From the NCBI GenBank assembly GCA_039030395.1, contig JBCCEF010000003.1, forward strand, positions 186,001 to 250,000: a stretch of 64,000 nucleotides of DNA, in the 5' to 3' direction. Within the stretch, counting starts at the first letter, position 1, and each line of letters begins with the position of its first letter. Origin of the DNA: Acidobacteriota bacterium (GTDB lineage Bacteria > Acidobacteriota > Thermoanaerobaculia > Multivoradales > JBCCEF01). The position numbers and the translations under genes are program-made. The notes beneath the pieces were generated by a model. It was given only the letters and a program-made list of their open reading frames with translations, did no database searches and was not told where the DNA came from. This document shows positions 22,599-30,912 of the stretch, in pieces.

Positions 22599-24073
22599 GG
22601 TCCGCCTCCGATGAGGGCCTGGGCGGCGCGCTGGGCAAGATCCACCGAGTAGGTCGCCCGGACGCCGAAGTAGACGCTGGCACCGATCAGAATCCAGGTG
22701 GGAATCAGCAGGCTCATGGGCGCTTCGGCGATTTGGCTGTGGCGCGACTCCGGAAGCTGGAAGTAGGCCACTTCGATCACCCGCCAGATGTAGATCACCG
22801 CCAGCAGTGAAGAGAGCAACACCGCCACGGCGAGGGGCCAGTCGCCGCCTCCGAGGGTTGCCCGCAGCAAATACCACTTGCTCACGAAGCCGGCGGTGCC
22901 GGGAATGCCGATCAGGCCGAGGCCGCCGATCACGAAGGCGAAGAACGTCCAGGGCATGCGCCGGCCCAGGCCGCGCAGGTCCCTTAGCTCCACTCGGCCG
23001 ATACGAAGTACCAGGCAGCCGACGGCGAGGAACATGCCGCCCTTGGTCAGGGCGTGATTGAACAGGTGGGCGATCGAGGCGGTCAGACCGTCGACGGAAG
23101 CGAGGCTGGCGCCCAGGGTCATGTAGCCCACTTGGGCGACGCTCGAGAAGGCCAGCAGTCGCTTCAGGTCCGTCTGGTAGATGGCTACGCCTGACGCGAG
23201 GAACATCGCCGCCAGGGAAAGGGGCACCAGGATGTGGTGCAGTTCCAGCCGATCGAAAACAAACTCCACGCCGTAGATGGTGTACACGAAGCGCAGCAGG
23301 ATGTAGAGGGACACCTTGGTGGAGGAGGCGGCGATGAAGGCCGACACGGTGGACGGCGCGAAGGCGTAGGCTTCCGGCAACCACTGGTGGAGCGGGAAGA
23401 GGGCCATCTTGAGGCCGATGCCGACGGTCAAGAAGGCAAAGGCGACGAGTACCGTGCGCAGGGACTCTCCCTCGACGATGCGCTCGACCATGTCCGCCAT
23501 GTTGAGGGTACCGGTCATCTGGTACATCAGGCCGATGCCGATCAGGATGAAGGTGGCGCCCAGGGTGCCCATGATCAGGTACCGAAAGGCGGCGGTCAGG
23601 GAGCGGCGGTGCCGGCCAAGGGAGATCAGTCCGTAGGACGACAGCGACGAGATCTCCAGGAAGACGAACAGATTGAACAGATCGCCGGTGATGGTGATGC
23701 CGAGGAGCCCCGTCAAGCAGAGCAGGTAGAGGGCGTAGAACAGGTTTCGCTGGCTCTCCGCTACTTCCGCCGCCAGGCTGCGTGGCGCGTAGGTCAAGAC
23801 CAGGGCGCCGATCCCCGAAACAAACAGCGCCAAGAAGGCGGCGAGTACGTCGATGCGGTACTCGATGCCCCAGGGGGCGCTCCAGCCGCCGAGGGCATAG
23901 ACGATGACGCCCTCTTCGAGCACCCGTCCGAGGAGGGCGATGGACACTCCGAAGGCGCCCCAGCACACGGCGGTGGCCAGCACCGCGGCGGCGCGCCCGC
24001 GGCGGGCCATCACACACAGCGGCGCCGCTAGCAAGGGCAGGAGAACCTGCAGGATCGGAAGCTGCTCGATCAA
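22595..24073 (-). CDS. mrpD: MrpD-type cation/proton antiporter subunit (first copy)
   Basis: 492 residues with about 14 membrane helices. Conserved features: FVFLEISSLSSYGLI with the membrane Glu of helix 5, GLKMALFPLHQWLPEAYAFAPS in helix 7, the Lys-containing ASSTKVSLYILLRF, and SSVAQVGYMTLG. Directly follows the MrpC gene with a 4-nt overlap, which is the usual C-D order, so I use the mrpD symbol for this copy. Confidence 0.9.
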   Translation of the reverse strand: MIEQLPILQVLLPLLAAPLCVMARRGRAAAVLATAVCWGAFGVSIALLGRVLEEGVIVYALGGWSAPWGIEYRIDVLAAFLALFVSGIGALVLTYAPRSLAAEVAESQRNLFYALYLLCLTGLLGITITGDLFNLFVFLEISSLSSYGLISLGRHRRSLTAAFRYLIMGTLGATFILIGIGLMYQMTGTLNMADMVERIVEGESLRTVLVAFAFLTVGIGLKMALFPLHQWLPEAYAFAPSTVSAFIAASSTKVSLYILLRFVYTIYGVEFVFDRLELHHILVPLSLAAMFLASGVAIYQTDLKRLLAFSSVAQVGYMTLGASLASVDGLTASIAHLFNHALTKGGMFLAVGCLVLRIGRVELRDLRGLGRRMPWTFFAFVIGGLGLIGIPGTAGFVSKWYLLRATLGGGDWPLAVAVLLSSLLAVIYIWRVIEVAYFQLPESRHSQIAEAPMSLLIPTWILIGASVYFGVRATYSVDLAQRAAQALIGGGP

Positions 24074-24462
24074 GACGGGCGGTCCGGAGCGCCAGATGAG
24101 GACGACTGGAGTTGGCGTTGGTCGTCGAGGGCGCGGATCTCGTCGTCTTCGAGGGTGCCGTAGGCTTCGCGGATCCGCACGATCAGCGCCAGAGCGACGG
24201 AAGTGGTGGCAACACCGACCACAATGGCGGTGAGAATCAGCACGCTCGGCAGAGGATTGGTGTATACCTCGAATCCGTCGTCGACGATCGGCGCGGTGCC
24301 GTTTTGCACCTTGCCCACGCTGATGTAGAGCAAGAACACCGAGGTCTGAAAGATATTGAGGCCGATCACCTTCTTGACCAGGTTTTCCCGCGCGATGACG
24401 GTGTAGAAACCGACCATCATCAGGACGATCACGATCCAGTAGTTGTAAAGGCCGAGGATCAA
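24070..24462 (-). CDS. mrpC: MrpC/NuoK-like antiporter subunit
   Basis: 130 residues with three membrane helices. NuoK/MrpC hallmarks: GLNIFQTSVFLLYISVG and NPLPSVLILTAIVVGVATTSVALALIVRI, with a polar tail rich in Asp, Gln and Ser. It occupies the standard place between the MrpB and MrpD genes and overlaps both by 4 nt. Confidence 0.9.
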   Translation of the reverse strand: MILGLYNYWIVIVLMMVGFYTVIARENLVKKVIGLNIFQTSVFLLYISVGKVQNGTAPIVDDGFEVYTNPLPSVLILTAIVVGVATTSVALALIVRIREAYGTLEDDEIRALDDQRQLQSSSSGAPDRPS

Positions 24463-24980
24463 GGACCCGGCTCCTCGTTCTCCACGTTGCCGTCGCCGTC
24501 GAGCAACGGCTCGGCCATCGGATCTTCCACCCGCTTGCGGCCGGCGAAGGCGTAGAAAATCGCCAGCATCACTGAGGCGACGGTCACGCCGACGCCGAAC
24601 TCGATGATCAGGATGCCCAGGTGCTGGCCGTGTACCGGATCGTGCGAGTCCAGTGCGTTGTAGTCCAGGAAGTTGCCGCCGAAGAGCATCGAAGCCACGC
24701 CGGTGCCGGCGAAGATCAGCACCCCCAGGGCCAGGCCCGCTTCCACGGTGCGTTGGGGAACGATGCGGCGTGCGGCCCCGAGGCCGAAGACCAGGGCGTA
24801 GAGGATAAAGCCGGCGGCGAAGATCGCTCCCGCTTGAAATCCGCCGCCGGGGCCGTAGTCGCCGTGAAACTGCACGTACAGGCCGAATAGCAGGATGAAG
24901 GGAATCGCCAGGGTGGCGACTACTCGCAGAATCGACAGGCCCTTCATTTGAGAAGAGGGCGTTTGCGGTGGGGTGGTCAC
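24459..24980 (-). CDS. mrpB: MrpB (MnhB C-terminal domain) antiporter subunit
   Basis: 173 residues from a GTG at 24980 overlapping the upstream stop (GTGA). Four helices with the MnhB signature VQFHGDYGPGGGFQAGAIFAAGFILYALV, and LGILIIEFGVGVTVASVM near the end. The acidic tail reads GDGNVENEEPGP. An ATG 33 nt downstream (MKGLSILRVV) is an alternative start, but the overlap pattern of every other junction favours the GTG. Confidence 0.88.
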   Translation of the reverse strand: MTTPPQTPSSQMKGLSILRVVATLAIPFILLFGLYVQFHGDYGPGGGFQAGAIFAAGFILYALVFGLGAARRIVPQRTVEAGLALGVLIFAGTGVASMLFGGNFLDYNALDSHDPVHGQHLGILIIEFGVGVTVASVMLAIFYAFAGRKRVEDPMAEPLLDGDGNVENEEPGP

Positions 24981-25525
24981 GATTCGTACTCCTCGCGCCG
25001 GCCCCGCAGCAACACCAGCACCACCAAGCCGGCGGTGAACACCACCACCGTTTCGCCCAGCGTGTCGTAGCCGCGATAGCTGCTGAGGACCGCCGTCACC
25101 ACGTTCGGCACGTCGATGTCCTCGGCGCTGCGCTCGATGTAGGAAGGGTCCGGGTAGACCTGCGCCGGGGCGTTCGGATCGCCGATGTGGGGCATGTCGA
25201 AGGTGCCCCAGATCAGCGCCGCTCCGGTCGCCGTGACCACCGCCAGGGGAACCCAGGGCGGCCGTTTCGGCGGTTTCTCTTCGCGCGAGGTCAGTGCCAG
25301 GGTGCCGAGCATCAGCACCGTCGAGATGCCGGCGCCGACGGCGGCCTCGGTGAAGGCGACGTCCGGGGCGTCCAGGAGCATCATCCAACTTGCGCCGAGG
25401 AAGCTGTAGATGCCGGAGAGCATGACCGCTTCCCACAGTCCCCGGCGGCGCACGATGATCACCGCCGTGGCGGCGAGCAAAGCCAGCAGGACGACCGTCA
25501 ACCACTGGGTCTCGTCGAAGGTCAT
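24977..25525 (-). CDS. MbhD/MbhE-type subunit (detached MrpA C-terminal domain)
   Basis: 182 residues, five or six helices. The first half (LWEAVMLSGIYSFLGASW then DAPDVAFTEAAVGAGISTVLML) is the DUF4040/MbhD domain; the second half, after an extracytoplasmic loop, ends NVVTAVLSSYRGYDTLGETVVVFTA, the MbhE-like block. In Mrp systems these domains are usually the C-terminus of the giant MrpA; here they stand alone, as in membrane-bound hydrogenase operons of archaea. Overlaps both neighbours by 4 nt. Confidence 0.85.
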   Translation of the reverse strand: MTFDETQWLTVVLLALLAATAVIIVRRRGLWEAVMLSGIYSFLGASWMMLLDAPDVAFTEAAVGAGISTVLMLGTLALTSREEKPPKRPPWVPLAVVTATGAALIWGTFDMPHIGDPNAPAQVYPDPSYIERSAEDIDVPNVVTAVLSSYRGYDTLGETVVVFTAGLVVLVLLRGRREEYES

Positions 25526-25899
25526 TGGGTGGATGGCGGATCCTCCGGCGGCGCGTTTCTGCCTTCATCGTCCTCGTCACGGGGAGACTTTTCAATCACC
25601 TCCGGCACCAGGCCTTCGGCGAGGGCGGCCTTCGACAGGGCATGGCAGGAGGTGGGACTGGTCACCAGCAGAAAAAAGAGGATGATCGCGAGCTTGATGG
25701 TCACCAGGGAGATCCCTGACTGGAACATCAAGCCGATCAGCACCAGGCCGGCTCCCATAGTGTCCGTGATCCCCCCTCCGTGGGTGCGAGAGAAGAAATC
25801 CGGCAGCCGGATCAGGCCGATGCCGCCGATCGCCACGAAGGCCGCTCCGGAGACCAGAAACAAGCCGGTCAACACATCGAGGACGAGTTCCGGGTTCAC
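25522..25899 (-). CDS. mrpG: MrpG antiporter subunit
   Basis: 125 residues, three helices. MrpG signature: GIGLIRLPDFFSRTHGGGITDTMGAGLVLIGL, and ATIKLA-like VTIKLAIILFFLLVTSPTSCHALSKAAL. The acidic C-terminal tail (about 30 residues, EKSPRDEDDEGRNAPPEDP) is an extension. Overlaps its neighbours by 4 nt on each side. Confidence 0.9.
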   Translation of the reverse strand: MNPELVLDVLTGLFLVSGAAFVAIGGIGLIRLPDFFSRTHGGGITDTMGAGLVLIGLMFQSGISLVTIKLAIILFFLLVTSPTSCHALSKAALAEGLVPEVIEKSPRDEDDEGRNAPPEDPPSTQ

Positions 25900-26168
25900 T
25901 CGGAGTCCTCCGCCGCGAAGAATCCATGGCGGGCGAAGCGCAGCACCGCGATGATGCCGATGAAGTTCATCAAGGCGTAGACCAGAGACAGGTCCAGGAA
26001 CTCGGGCCTGCCGCTCCAGAAGGCGAGCACCGCGATCAGCAACACCGTCTTGGTGCCGAACATGTTGACCGCCAGGATGCGGTCGAACACCGTCGGACCC
26101 AGCGCGGCGCGCACCAGGGCGAGGAGCATGGTGACCAGAATGCCGGCCAGGGCGGCGATGTAGATCAC
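25896..26168 (-). CDS. mrpF: MrpF antiporter subunit
   Basis: 90 residues, three helices. MrpF signature ALVRAALGPTVFDRILAVNMFGTKTVLLIAV, and DLSLVYALMNFIGIIAVLRF. Sits between MrpE and MrpG genes, the usual E-F-G order, with 4-nt overlaps. Confidence 0.9.
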   Translation of the reverse strand: MIYIAALAGILVTMLLALVRAALGPTVFDRILAVNMFGTKTVLLIAVLAFWSGRPEFLDLSLVYALMNFIGIIAVLRFARHGFFAAEDSE

Positions 26169-26698
26169 GCCTCGTCCCCGGTGCTAGGTCGAAACTCGTC
26201 GCCGTAGGCCTCTTCGAAGGTGATTTCGCCCTCGATGAAGCGAGCGACCTTGCGGTTCATCCGGCCGCGGCCGAGGGCATCGGCATTCTCTTGAGTCAGG
26301 GCGTGGACGAGCAGGTCCTCACCGTCCATGTCTACCGTTACGGTGCCCGGCGTCAGGGTCAGTGAATTGGCGTAGATCACCCGCCCGAGGTCGGTTTTCT
26401 GTTTGGCGACCACCCGCACGAGCTGCGGCTGGATGGGCATCGCGGGCGACAGGATGCGGCGCGCGATGTCGATATTTGTGCGGACGATGCGAAGGGCTAG
26501 CCAAGGGAGGTAGCGCACCAGCCGGGGTACCAGGGCGAAATGGCGCAGCTCGTCATCGACCGTCTCCATACGGTGGGTGAGAAAGGCGACGAACAGGCAC
26601 GACGCCGCGCCCAGGATGATCACTAGCGGTTTGTAGATTCCCGACCACAGCAGCCAGATCGCCATCAGCGAGCCGGCGAGCAGCAAGGTGTTCCTCAT
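26165..26698 (-). CDS. mrpE: MrpE antiporter subunit
   Basis: 177 residues. Two N-terminal helices then a soluble domain with the MrpE block ANSLTLTPGTVTVDMDGEDLLVHAL, preceded by RIVRTNIDIARRILSP. First gene of the ten-gene operon; the promoter should lie in the 191 nt upstream, between it and the end of the TonB-receptor gene, where I see no clear -35/-10 pair. Confidence 0.9.
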   Translation of the reverse strand: MRNTLLLAGSLMAIWLLWSGIYKPLVIILGAASCLFVAFLTHRMETVDDELRHFALVPRLVRYLPWLALRIVRTNIDIARRILSPAMPIQPQLVRVVAKQKTDLGRVIYANSLTLTPGTVTVDMDGEDLLVHALTQENADALGRGRMNRKVARFIEGEITFEEAYGDEFRPSTGDEA

Positions 26699-26889
26699 CG
26701 GGCGCCCCCTCGCCGACTCCCGCGGTGGTGCTCGAAAAGCCAGCCTCGCAGTCGATTCATTGGCGGCAATCTACCATAGGGCCGGTACCCCGCCGGATGC
26801 CTTCTCAGGCCCCCTTTCAGCTTTTGTTTCAAGCCTTTGGACAGGGTTTCGGCCCCGACTCCGGGCACTCTTCGGCGCCTCGACAGGCG

Positions 26890-29046
26890 TCAAAACCTCC
26901 ACCTTGCGGTGAGCCGGGCGGACCTCGGCTCGACCGGGTGGAAGTGTACGTCGTCAACTCCCTGGGCCGGCTCCCCCGGCAGGCGCGAGGGATAAAAATA
27001 GGCGATGTCGGCGTCCTCCCGGTCGAGCAGGTTGAAGCCTTCGAGGGCAACGCTGAGACCGCTGCGAAACGCATATCCGAGACGCCCGTTGACCAGGGCC
27101 GTGGCCCCGGACCGGACCGAGCCATCTTCGATCAGCGGGTAGTCACTGAGGTAGCGCAGGCGGATCGCGCCGAACCAGGGTCCCCGATCGGACACCGTGA
27201 CTCCCGCCGCCACCACATGCTCGAGGGCTCCGGGGATCTCGTCACCGGTCGGGTCGCGATCCGTGAAACGGGCCTCGGTGAGGGCGACATCGAGATCGAA
27301 CGAGATCCAGGGCAGCGGCTGGAAGAAATTGGTCCATTCAATGCCCGTTCGGCGGCTCGGGCGGCTCGCTTCGGTGCCGCCGGCATCGCCGACGAAAACC
27401 AGCTCCGAGTCGAGTTCCAGGAGGAAGACGGAGACGGTGCTTTGAAGATTCTGGATGCGGGTGCTCCGCAGACCGATCTCGGCGCCGCGGGCGCGGACCA
27501 GGGGATCGACCCGCCGGACGGGCTCGCCGGTCACCGGGTCGCGGCGGATGGTGGCGCCGCGTGCGTCGTTGCTGTGGAAGCCGCTTCCGAAGTTGACGTA
27601 GAGCTCGGTATTGCCCCAAGGCCCAAAGACCAATCCCGCCTTGGGACTCACCAGCAGGTCGTCGGCATTGCCGGAGTTGATGGCGCGGTTGCTCTCGACC
27701 TCCGCCCGGTAGAAGTCTGCTCGCAAACCCACGGTTCCTCGAAGCGAGTCGCTCCAGCGGATCGTAGCTTCGGCATAGGGACCGCCGGTCAGCAGCCGGA
27801 TCGCGTCCTCCCGAACGGTGGCGAAACGCTCTAGCGCGGCCGTTCGGAACAACCCGTTTTCGATGTCGTCGAAGCGAATCTGCAGGCCGGTCTTGCCCTC
27901 GACCGGACGACTTCCGAGCCGAAGGCGGCGAGTGTGGCTGGCGTCGATGCCGCCCACCCATCGCCGGTCGGATTGCTCGAACTGATCCCCCCGCTCGGGA
28001 TCGTCCAGGAAATAGGTGAACTGCGAGATCAGGCCGAAGTCGTAAAAGAGAGCGTAGGCCTCAACCCGCGACAGGGAATCGGAGTCGCCGCGATGGGCTG
28101 CGGCGGACAAGCTGTAGCGCTCGGTGGAGCCGCGAGGTCCGGGATCGATCAGGTCGAAGCGGTCGATTTGCCTCTGCTCGAGGGCGCGGCGCGGGATCTG
28201 GTCGGTCGATAGCCAGTCGCCGGAGTAGGCCATGGCGGTGAGCGAAGTGCCGCGCCCGGCGTCGCCCGTGGAGTAGCGAACCAGTCCGTTGAAACGCTCG
28301 AAGTCGTCTTCGCGAGTCCACGGTCCGTCGTAGTTGTAGATCTCGATCCCCGCCAGCAAATCGCCGCCGCCGAGAGAAAAGGAGTCGGCGATCACGGACC
28401 GCCGGAAACCGTCGTCGCCGCCGGAGACGGAGGCCAACCCCTCCGGCAGGGAGCGAAGCAGGTCGATGTCCACCCCGCCGGCGGCCGAGAAATCGCCCTT
28501 CTCGGCCGAATACGGTCCCTTGCGAAAGCGCACCCGGTCGATCAGTTCGGGGATCAGGAAGTTGAGGTCGGCATAGCCCTGGCCGTGCCCGTGGCTGGGC
28601 ATGTTGACGGGGATGCCGGCAACGCTCACCGAGAAGTCGGTGCCGTGATCGAGGTTGAAGCCGCGCAGAAAGTACTGGTTGGCCTTGCCGCCACCGCTGT
28701 GCTGAGTGGCGATGACTCCCGGTACCGTTTCCACCACCTCGCCGGAGCGAAGAATCGGCCGCTGCATTAGTTGTTCGCCGCCGGTACTGCCCTCCGAGGC
28801 CGCTTCAGCGATGTGGGTCAGGTCGTCGCCGCGTTCGCGAACGTCGAGAACCTCGTAGATCCTCGGAACCTCACCGGACTCGGCGGGTCTCTGCTCCGCT
28901 GGTTCCGGTTCGGTTTGCACTTCGGGCGGCGGATGGTCACCGAAGGCCGACGCGGGCCAAGGGCCGAGGGTCAAGGCGACGAGCATGGTGGCCTTCCAGG
29001 TCGCCGGCGGGATGGGGGTCCTGCTCTCCGTAGTCTTATCTCTCAC
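26890..29046 (-). CDS. TonB-dependent outer-membrane receptor (probable metal or metal-complex uptake)
   Basis: 718 residues. Signal sequence (ATMLVALTLGPWPASAFG), a plug domain with PILRSGEVVETVPGVI and YFLRGFNLDHGTDFSVSVAG, the motif MPSHGHGQGYADLNFLIPEL, and a 22-strand-type barrel ending in Phe (ARLTARWRF), the usual outer-membrane insertion signal. A TonB box is not obvious in the region after the signal peptide. The gene lies 155 nt downstream of a His-rich secreted protein gene, suggesting zinc, cobalt, nickel or copper as cargo; this is inference. No TonB/ExbBD gene is in the window. Confidence 0.88.
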   Translation of the reverse strand: MRDKTTESRTPIPPATWKATMLVALTLGPWPASAFGDHPPPEVQTEPEPAEQRPAESGEVPRIYEVLDVRERGDDLTHIAEAASEGSTGGEQLMQRPILRSGEVVETVPGVIATQHSGGGKANQYFLRGFNLDHGTDFSVSVAGIPVNMPSHGHGQGYADLNFLIPELIDRVRFRKGPYSAEKGDFSAAGGVDIDLLRSLPEGLASVSGGDDGFRRSVIADSFSLGGGDLLAGIEIYNYDGPWTREDDFERFNGLVRYSTGDAGRGTSLTAMAYSGDWLSTDQIPRRALEQRQIDRFDLIDPGPRGSTERYSLSAAAHRGDSDSLSRVEAYALFYDFGLISQFTYFLDDPERGDQFEQSDRRWVGGIDASHTRRLRLGSRPVEGKTGLQIRFDDIENGLFRTAALERFATVREDAIRLLTGGPYAEATIRWSDSLRGTVGLRADFYRAEVESNRAINSGNADDLLVSPKAGLVFGPWGNTELYVNFGSGFHSNDARGATIRRDPVTGEPVRRVDPLVRARGAEIGLRSTRIQNLQSTVSVFLLELDSELVFVGDAGGTEASRPSRRTGIEWTNFFQPLPWISFDLDVALTEARFTDRDPTGDEIPGALEHVVAAGVTVSDRGPWFGAIRLRYLSDYPLIEDGSVRSGATALVNGRLGYAFRSGLSVALEGFNLLDREDADIAYFYPSRLPGEPAQGVDDVHFHPVEPRSARLTARWRF

Positions 29047-29201
29047 GAAGATTTCTCCTCATGGCACACAGATCTCTCGTTGCCGGGATCGGCCATGGTG
29101 AAGCCTCTCCGAGCACGCAAAGCTTGCTCGCCGGGATCGCCTTGCCGACTCGGGCAGCCGGCGGCGGGCGAGGTCAGGACGCGATCAGCGTCCCTCGGGA
29201 A

Positions 29202-29744
29202 TCAGGGGTTGAGCGGAATCAACGAGAGCGCGGGCGGGCCGCGGGAGTGGACGGAGCGAAGGTTGGCGGTCCGCAGGGAGGGAGCGGCGGCCGGTGCAGC
29301 CGCTAGGGAGGGTGGATCGAGGGTTTCCAGGGTCGGCGATGAGGTGGGGATCGGAGGTGCGAACTGAAAGCCGACGAAGCGGCTGGATTCGCCGCCGTCC
29401 TGTTCCTCGCCGCCGGGCGCTTTCGGTGAAGGCGAAGACTTCCCGTGGCCGTGTTCGTGGCCGGGTTCCTCGCCATGGAGGTGATCGTGGTCGTGGCTAT
29501 GCGACCCACCGTGGAGGTGGAAATGGAACAGGTCCCGGCCGGCGCTCAGGTGGTGGTGGCCGAAGGGCGCCAATCCGGCGAGCCCCAGGCCGACACCGGT
29601 GGTCAACAGGCAAAGGGCGAGCCCCAAGCGCGAGGCGATCTTGGACCGGAGGGTATGTTCCGGTCGTTCGCCTCCGCTGGGTTGATTCTCGTTCCTCGGA
29701 TTCACGACAGCACTTTCCTCGGGTCCGCTTGGGCACGCTTCCAA
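29202..29744 (-). CDS. Histidine-rich secreted or membrane-anchored protein, DUF2946-like C-terminus
   Basis: 180 residues from the first ATG; starts at internal GTG codons are possible. A hydrophobic helix (LGLALCLLTTGVGLGLAGLA) is followed by a cluster of about 20 His in 45 residues (FGHHHLSAG, HFHLHGGSHSHDHDHLHG, HEHGHGK), expected to bind divalent metal. The C-terminus SRGPPALSLIPLNP resembles the RGPP ending of DUF2946-type proteins that accompany metal TonB systems. The long Pro/Ser segment between is low complexity. Located upstream of the TonB receptor on the same strand. Confidence 0.68.
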   Translation of the reverse strand: MEACPSGPEESAVVNPRNENQPSGGERPEHTLRSKIASRLGLALCLLTTGVGLGLAGLAPFGHHHLSAGRDLFHFHLHGGSHSHDHDHLHGEEPGHEHGHGKSSPSPKAPGGEEQDGGESSRFVGFQFAPPIPTSSPTLETLDPPSLAAAPAAAPSLRTANLRSVHSRGPPALSLIPLNP

Positions 29745-29812
29745 GGAATTGTTCGGTGGCTACGGTTGCCTTGGATGCAGTGGGACAAGCGTATCCCGCC
29801 CCGGGTCGCGGC

Positions 29813-30727
29813 TCAGATGAGAGCCAGCGTCACCACCAAGACGGTCAATAGCGCCACCAGCAGGAGGAAGGAGTAGAGGACCCCCACCAGAATCGTCTTG
29901 AAGGCGGTGAGAAAGGAGCCCTGGCCGTAGACCCGTTTGAGGGCAAGAAACAGGTACAGCGGCAAACAGGTCATGGGAACGAAGCTGGCGAGTTGAGGGT
30001 CCCACGGCGTGGCTTCGAGCCCCCACTGCAGCAGCATCGCCACCAGCAGGGTGGCGAAGATGAAGGCGTGGCCGTGCACCGCGAACACCAGGTGCTCGAC
30101 GTAATACACCTTGCGCCGCAGGTAGAGAAGCTTGAGCACCAGCGCCAGCATCGGAACCAGGAAGAATACGGTCTGCGGGATGCGCCGGCTGACCAGCCGA
30201 TTGATCTCGTCCTGCGGATTTTGGTAGCGCACGGCAAGGCGGGTGAAGCGCCGCTCGAAGAAACCGCCGCCGGCGGATTCCGCCGCCGGGCCGGCGGCAG
30301 CCGTGGCCTTGGAATCCGTCGCGGGCTGGGCCGATTCTTCGGGTGGGGAGAGCGGGTCCGCCGGTGTTGCCTCGACCACCGGGGCGTTCCGGGAGGGCGT
30401 CTCGCTGAAGGTCACGATCTCCGGGTTGGCGAAGGGCATCGCCAGGAAGAAAAAGAAACTCACCAGCAGGTACAGTCGTACCGGCGGCACGAAAGCGTGG
30501 CGCCGGCCGGCGTTGTACACCACCGTCAGCCGGCCGGGTTGAATGAGTAGAGCTTTCAGGCTCTTCCAGATCCTGGCGTCGAAAGCCAAGACTTGATGCT
30601 GAAACTCTCCGAGGAGTTCTCGCAGAGGGCGCCGATGATCGAAGGCTTTCTGGCCGCAGTGGGAGCAGTACTGGCCCGAGCGGGGCCTGTCGCAGTTGGA
30701 GCAGTCGGAAGGAGCGATGTCGGGCAT
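29813..30727 (-). CDS. DUF3667-family zinc-ribbon membrane protein
   Basis: 304 residues. N-terminal zinc ribbon with Cys9, Cys12, Cys21 and Cys24 (CSNCDRPRSGQYCSHCGQK), then FDHRRPLRELLGEFQHQVL and FVPPVRLYLLVSFFFFLAMPF, the DUF3667 pattern, then four more hydrophobic helices at the C-terminus. A Pro/Ala/Ser-rich linker (about 115-150) joins the two hydrophobic halves. Function of the family is unknown. First gene of a possible three-gene minus-strand group, 68 nt before the His-rich protein. Confidence 0.82.
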   Translation of the reverse strand: MPDIAPSDCSNCDRPRSGQYCSHCGQKAFDHRRPLRELLGEFQHQVLAFDARIWKSLKALLIQPGRLTVVYNAGRRHAFVPPVRLYLLVSFFFFLAMPFANPEIVTFSETPSRNAPVVEATPADPLSPPEESAQPATDSKATAAAGPAAESAGGGFFERRFTRLAVRYQNPQDEINRLVSRRIPQTVFFLVPMLALVLKLLYLRRKVYYVEHLVFAVHGHAFIFATLLVAMLLQWGLEATPWDPQLASFVPMTCLPLYLFLALKRVYGQGSFLTAFKTILVGVLYSFLLLVALLTVLVVTLALI

Positions 30728-30853
30728 GGGTGAGTATTGACTATACGGAGGACAGGCGTGCCGATTCCCCTCGATCAGTGGTCCAAAGAGGATCCAGCCG
30801 AAGCGGAACTGCCCGCTGTGTGCCGCTGCAATCTTTAATTCAAGATTGATAGT

Positions 30854-30859
30854 TATAAT
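30854..30859 (+). promoter_or_regulatory. Candidate -10 element (TATAAT) for the C25 peptidase gene
   Basis: A perfect TATAAT inside an unusually AT-rich stretch (about 30831-30866) of a high-GC genome, 53 nt before the chosen ATG. No good -35 hexamer is present at 16-18 nt, so the promoter call is moderate. Confidence 0.5.
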
Positions 30860-30912
30860 GAATTTATGTTGGCGTGCGCGGAACGACGCCGTTTCTGAAT
30901 GGGAGGCAGACG

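Noticed and set aside
21126-24017. Continuous 963-codon ORF across two antiporter genes
   Set aside because: The first half is an out-of-frame shadow of the mrpD gene; the real protein starts at GTG 22598.
24459-25595. Continuous 378-codon ORF spanning MrpB
   Set aside because: Only the part from 24980 is MrpB; the N-terminal part is out-of-frame reading of the MbhD/E gene.
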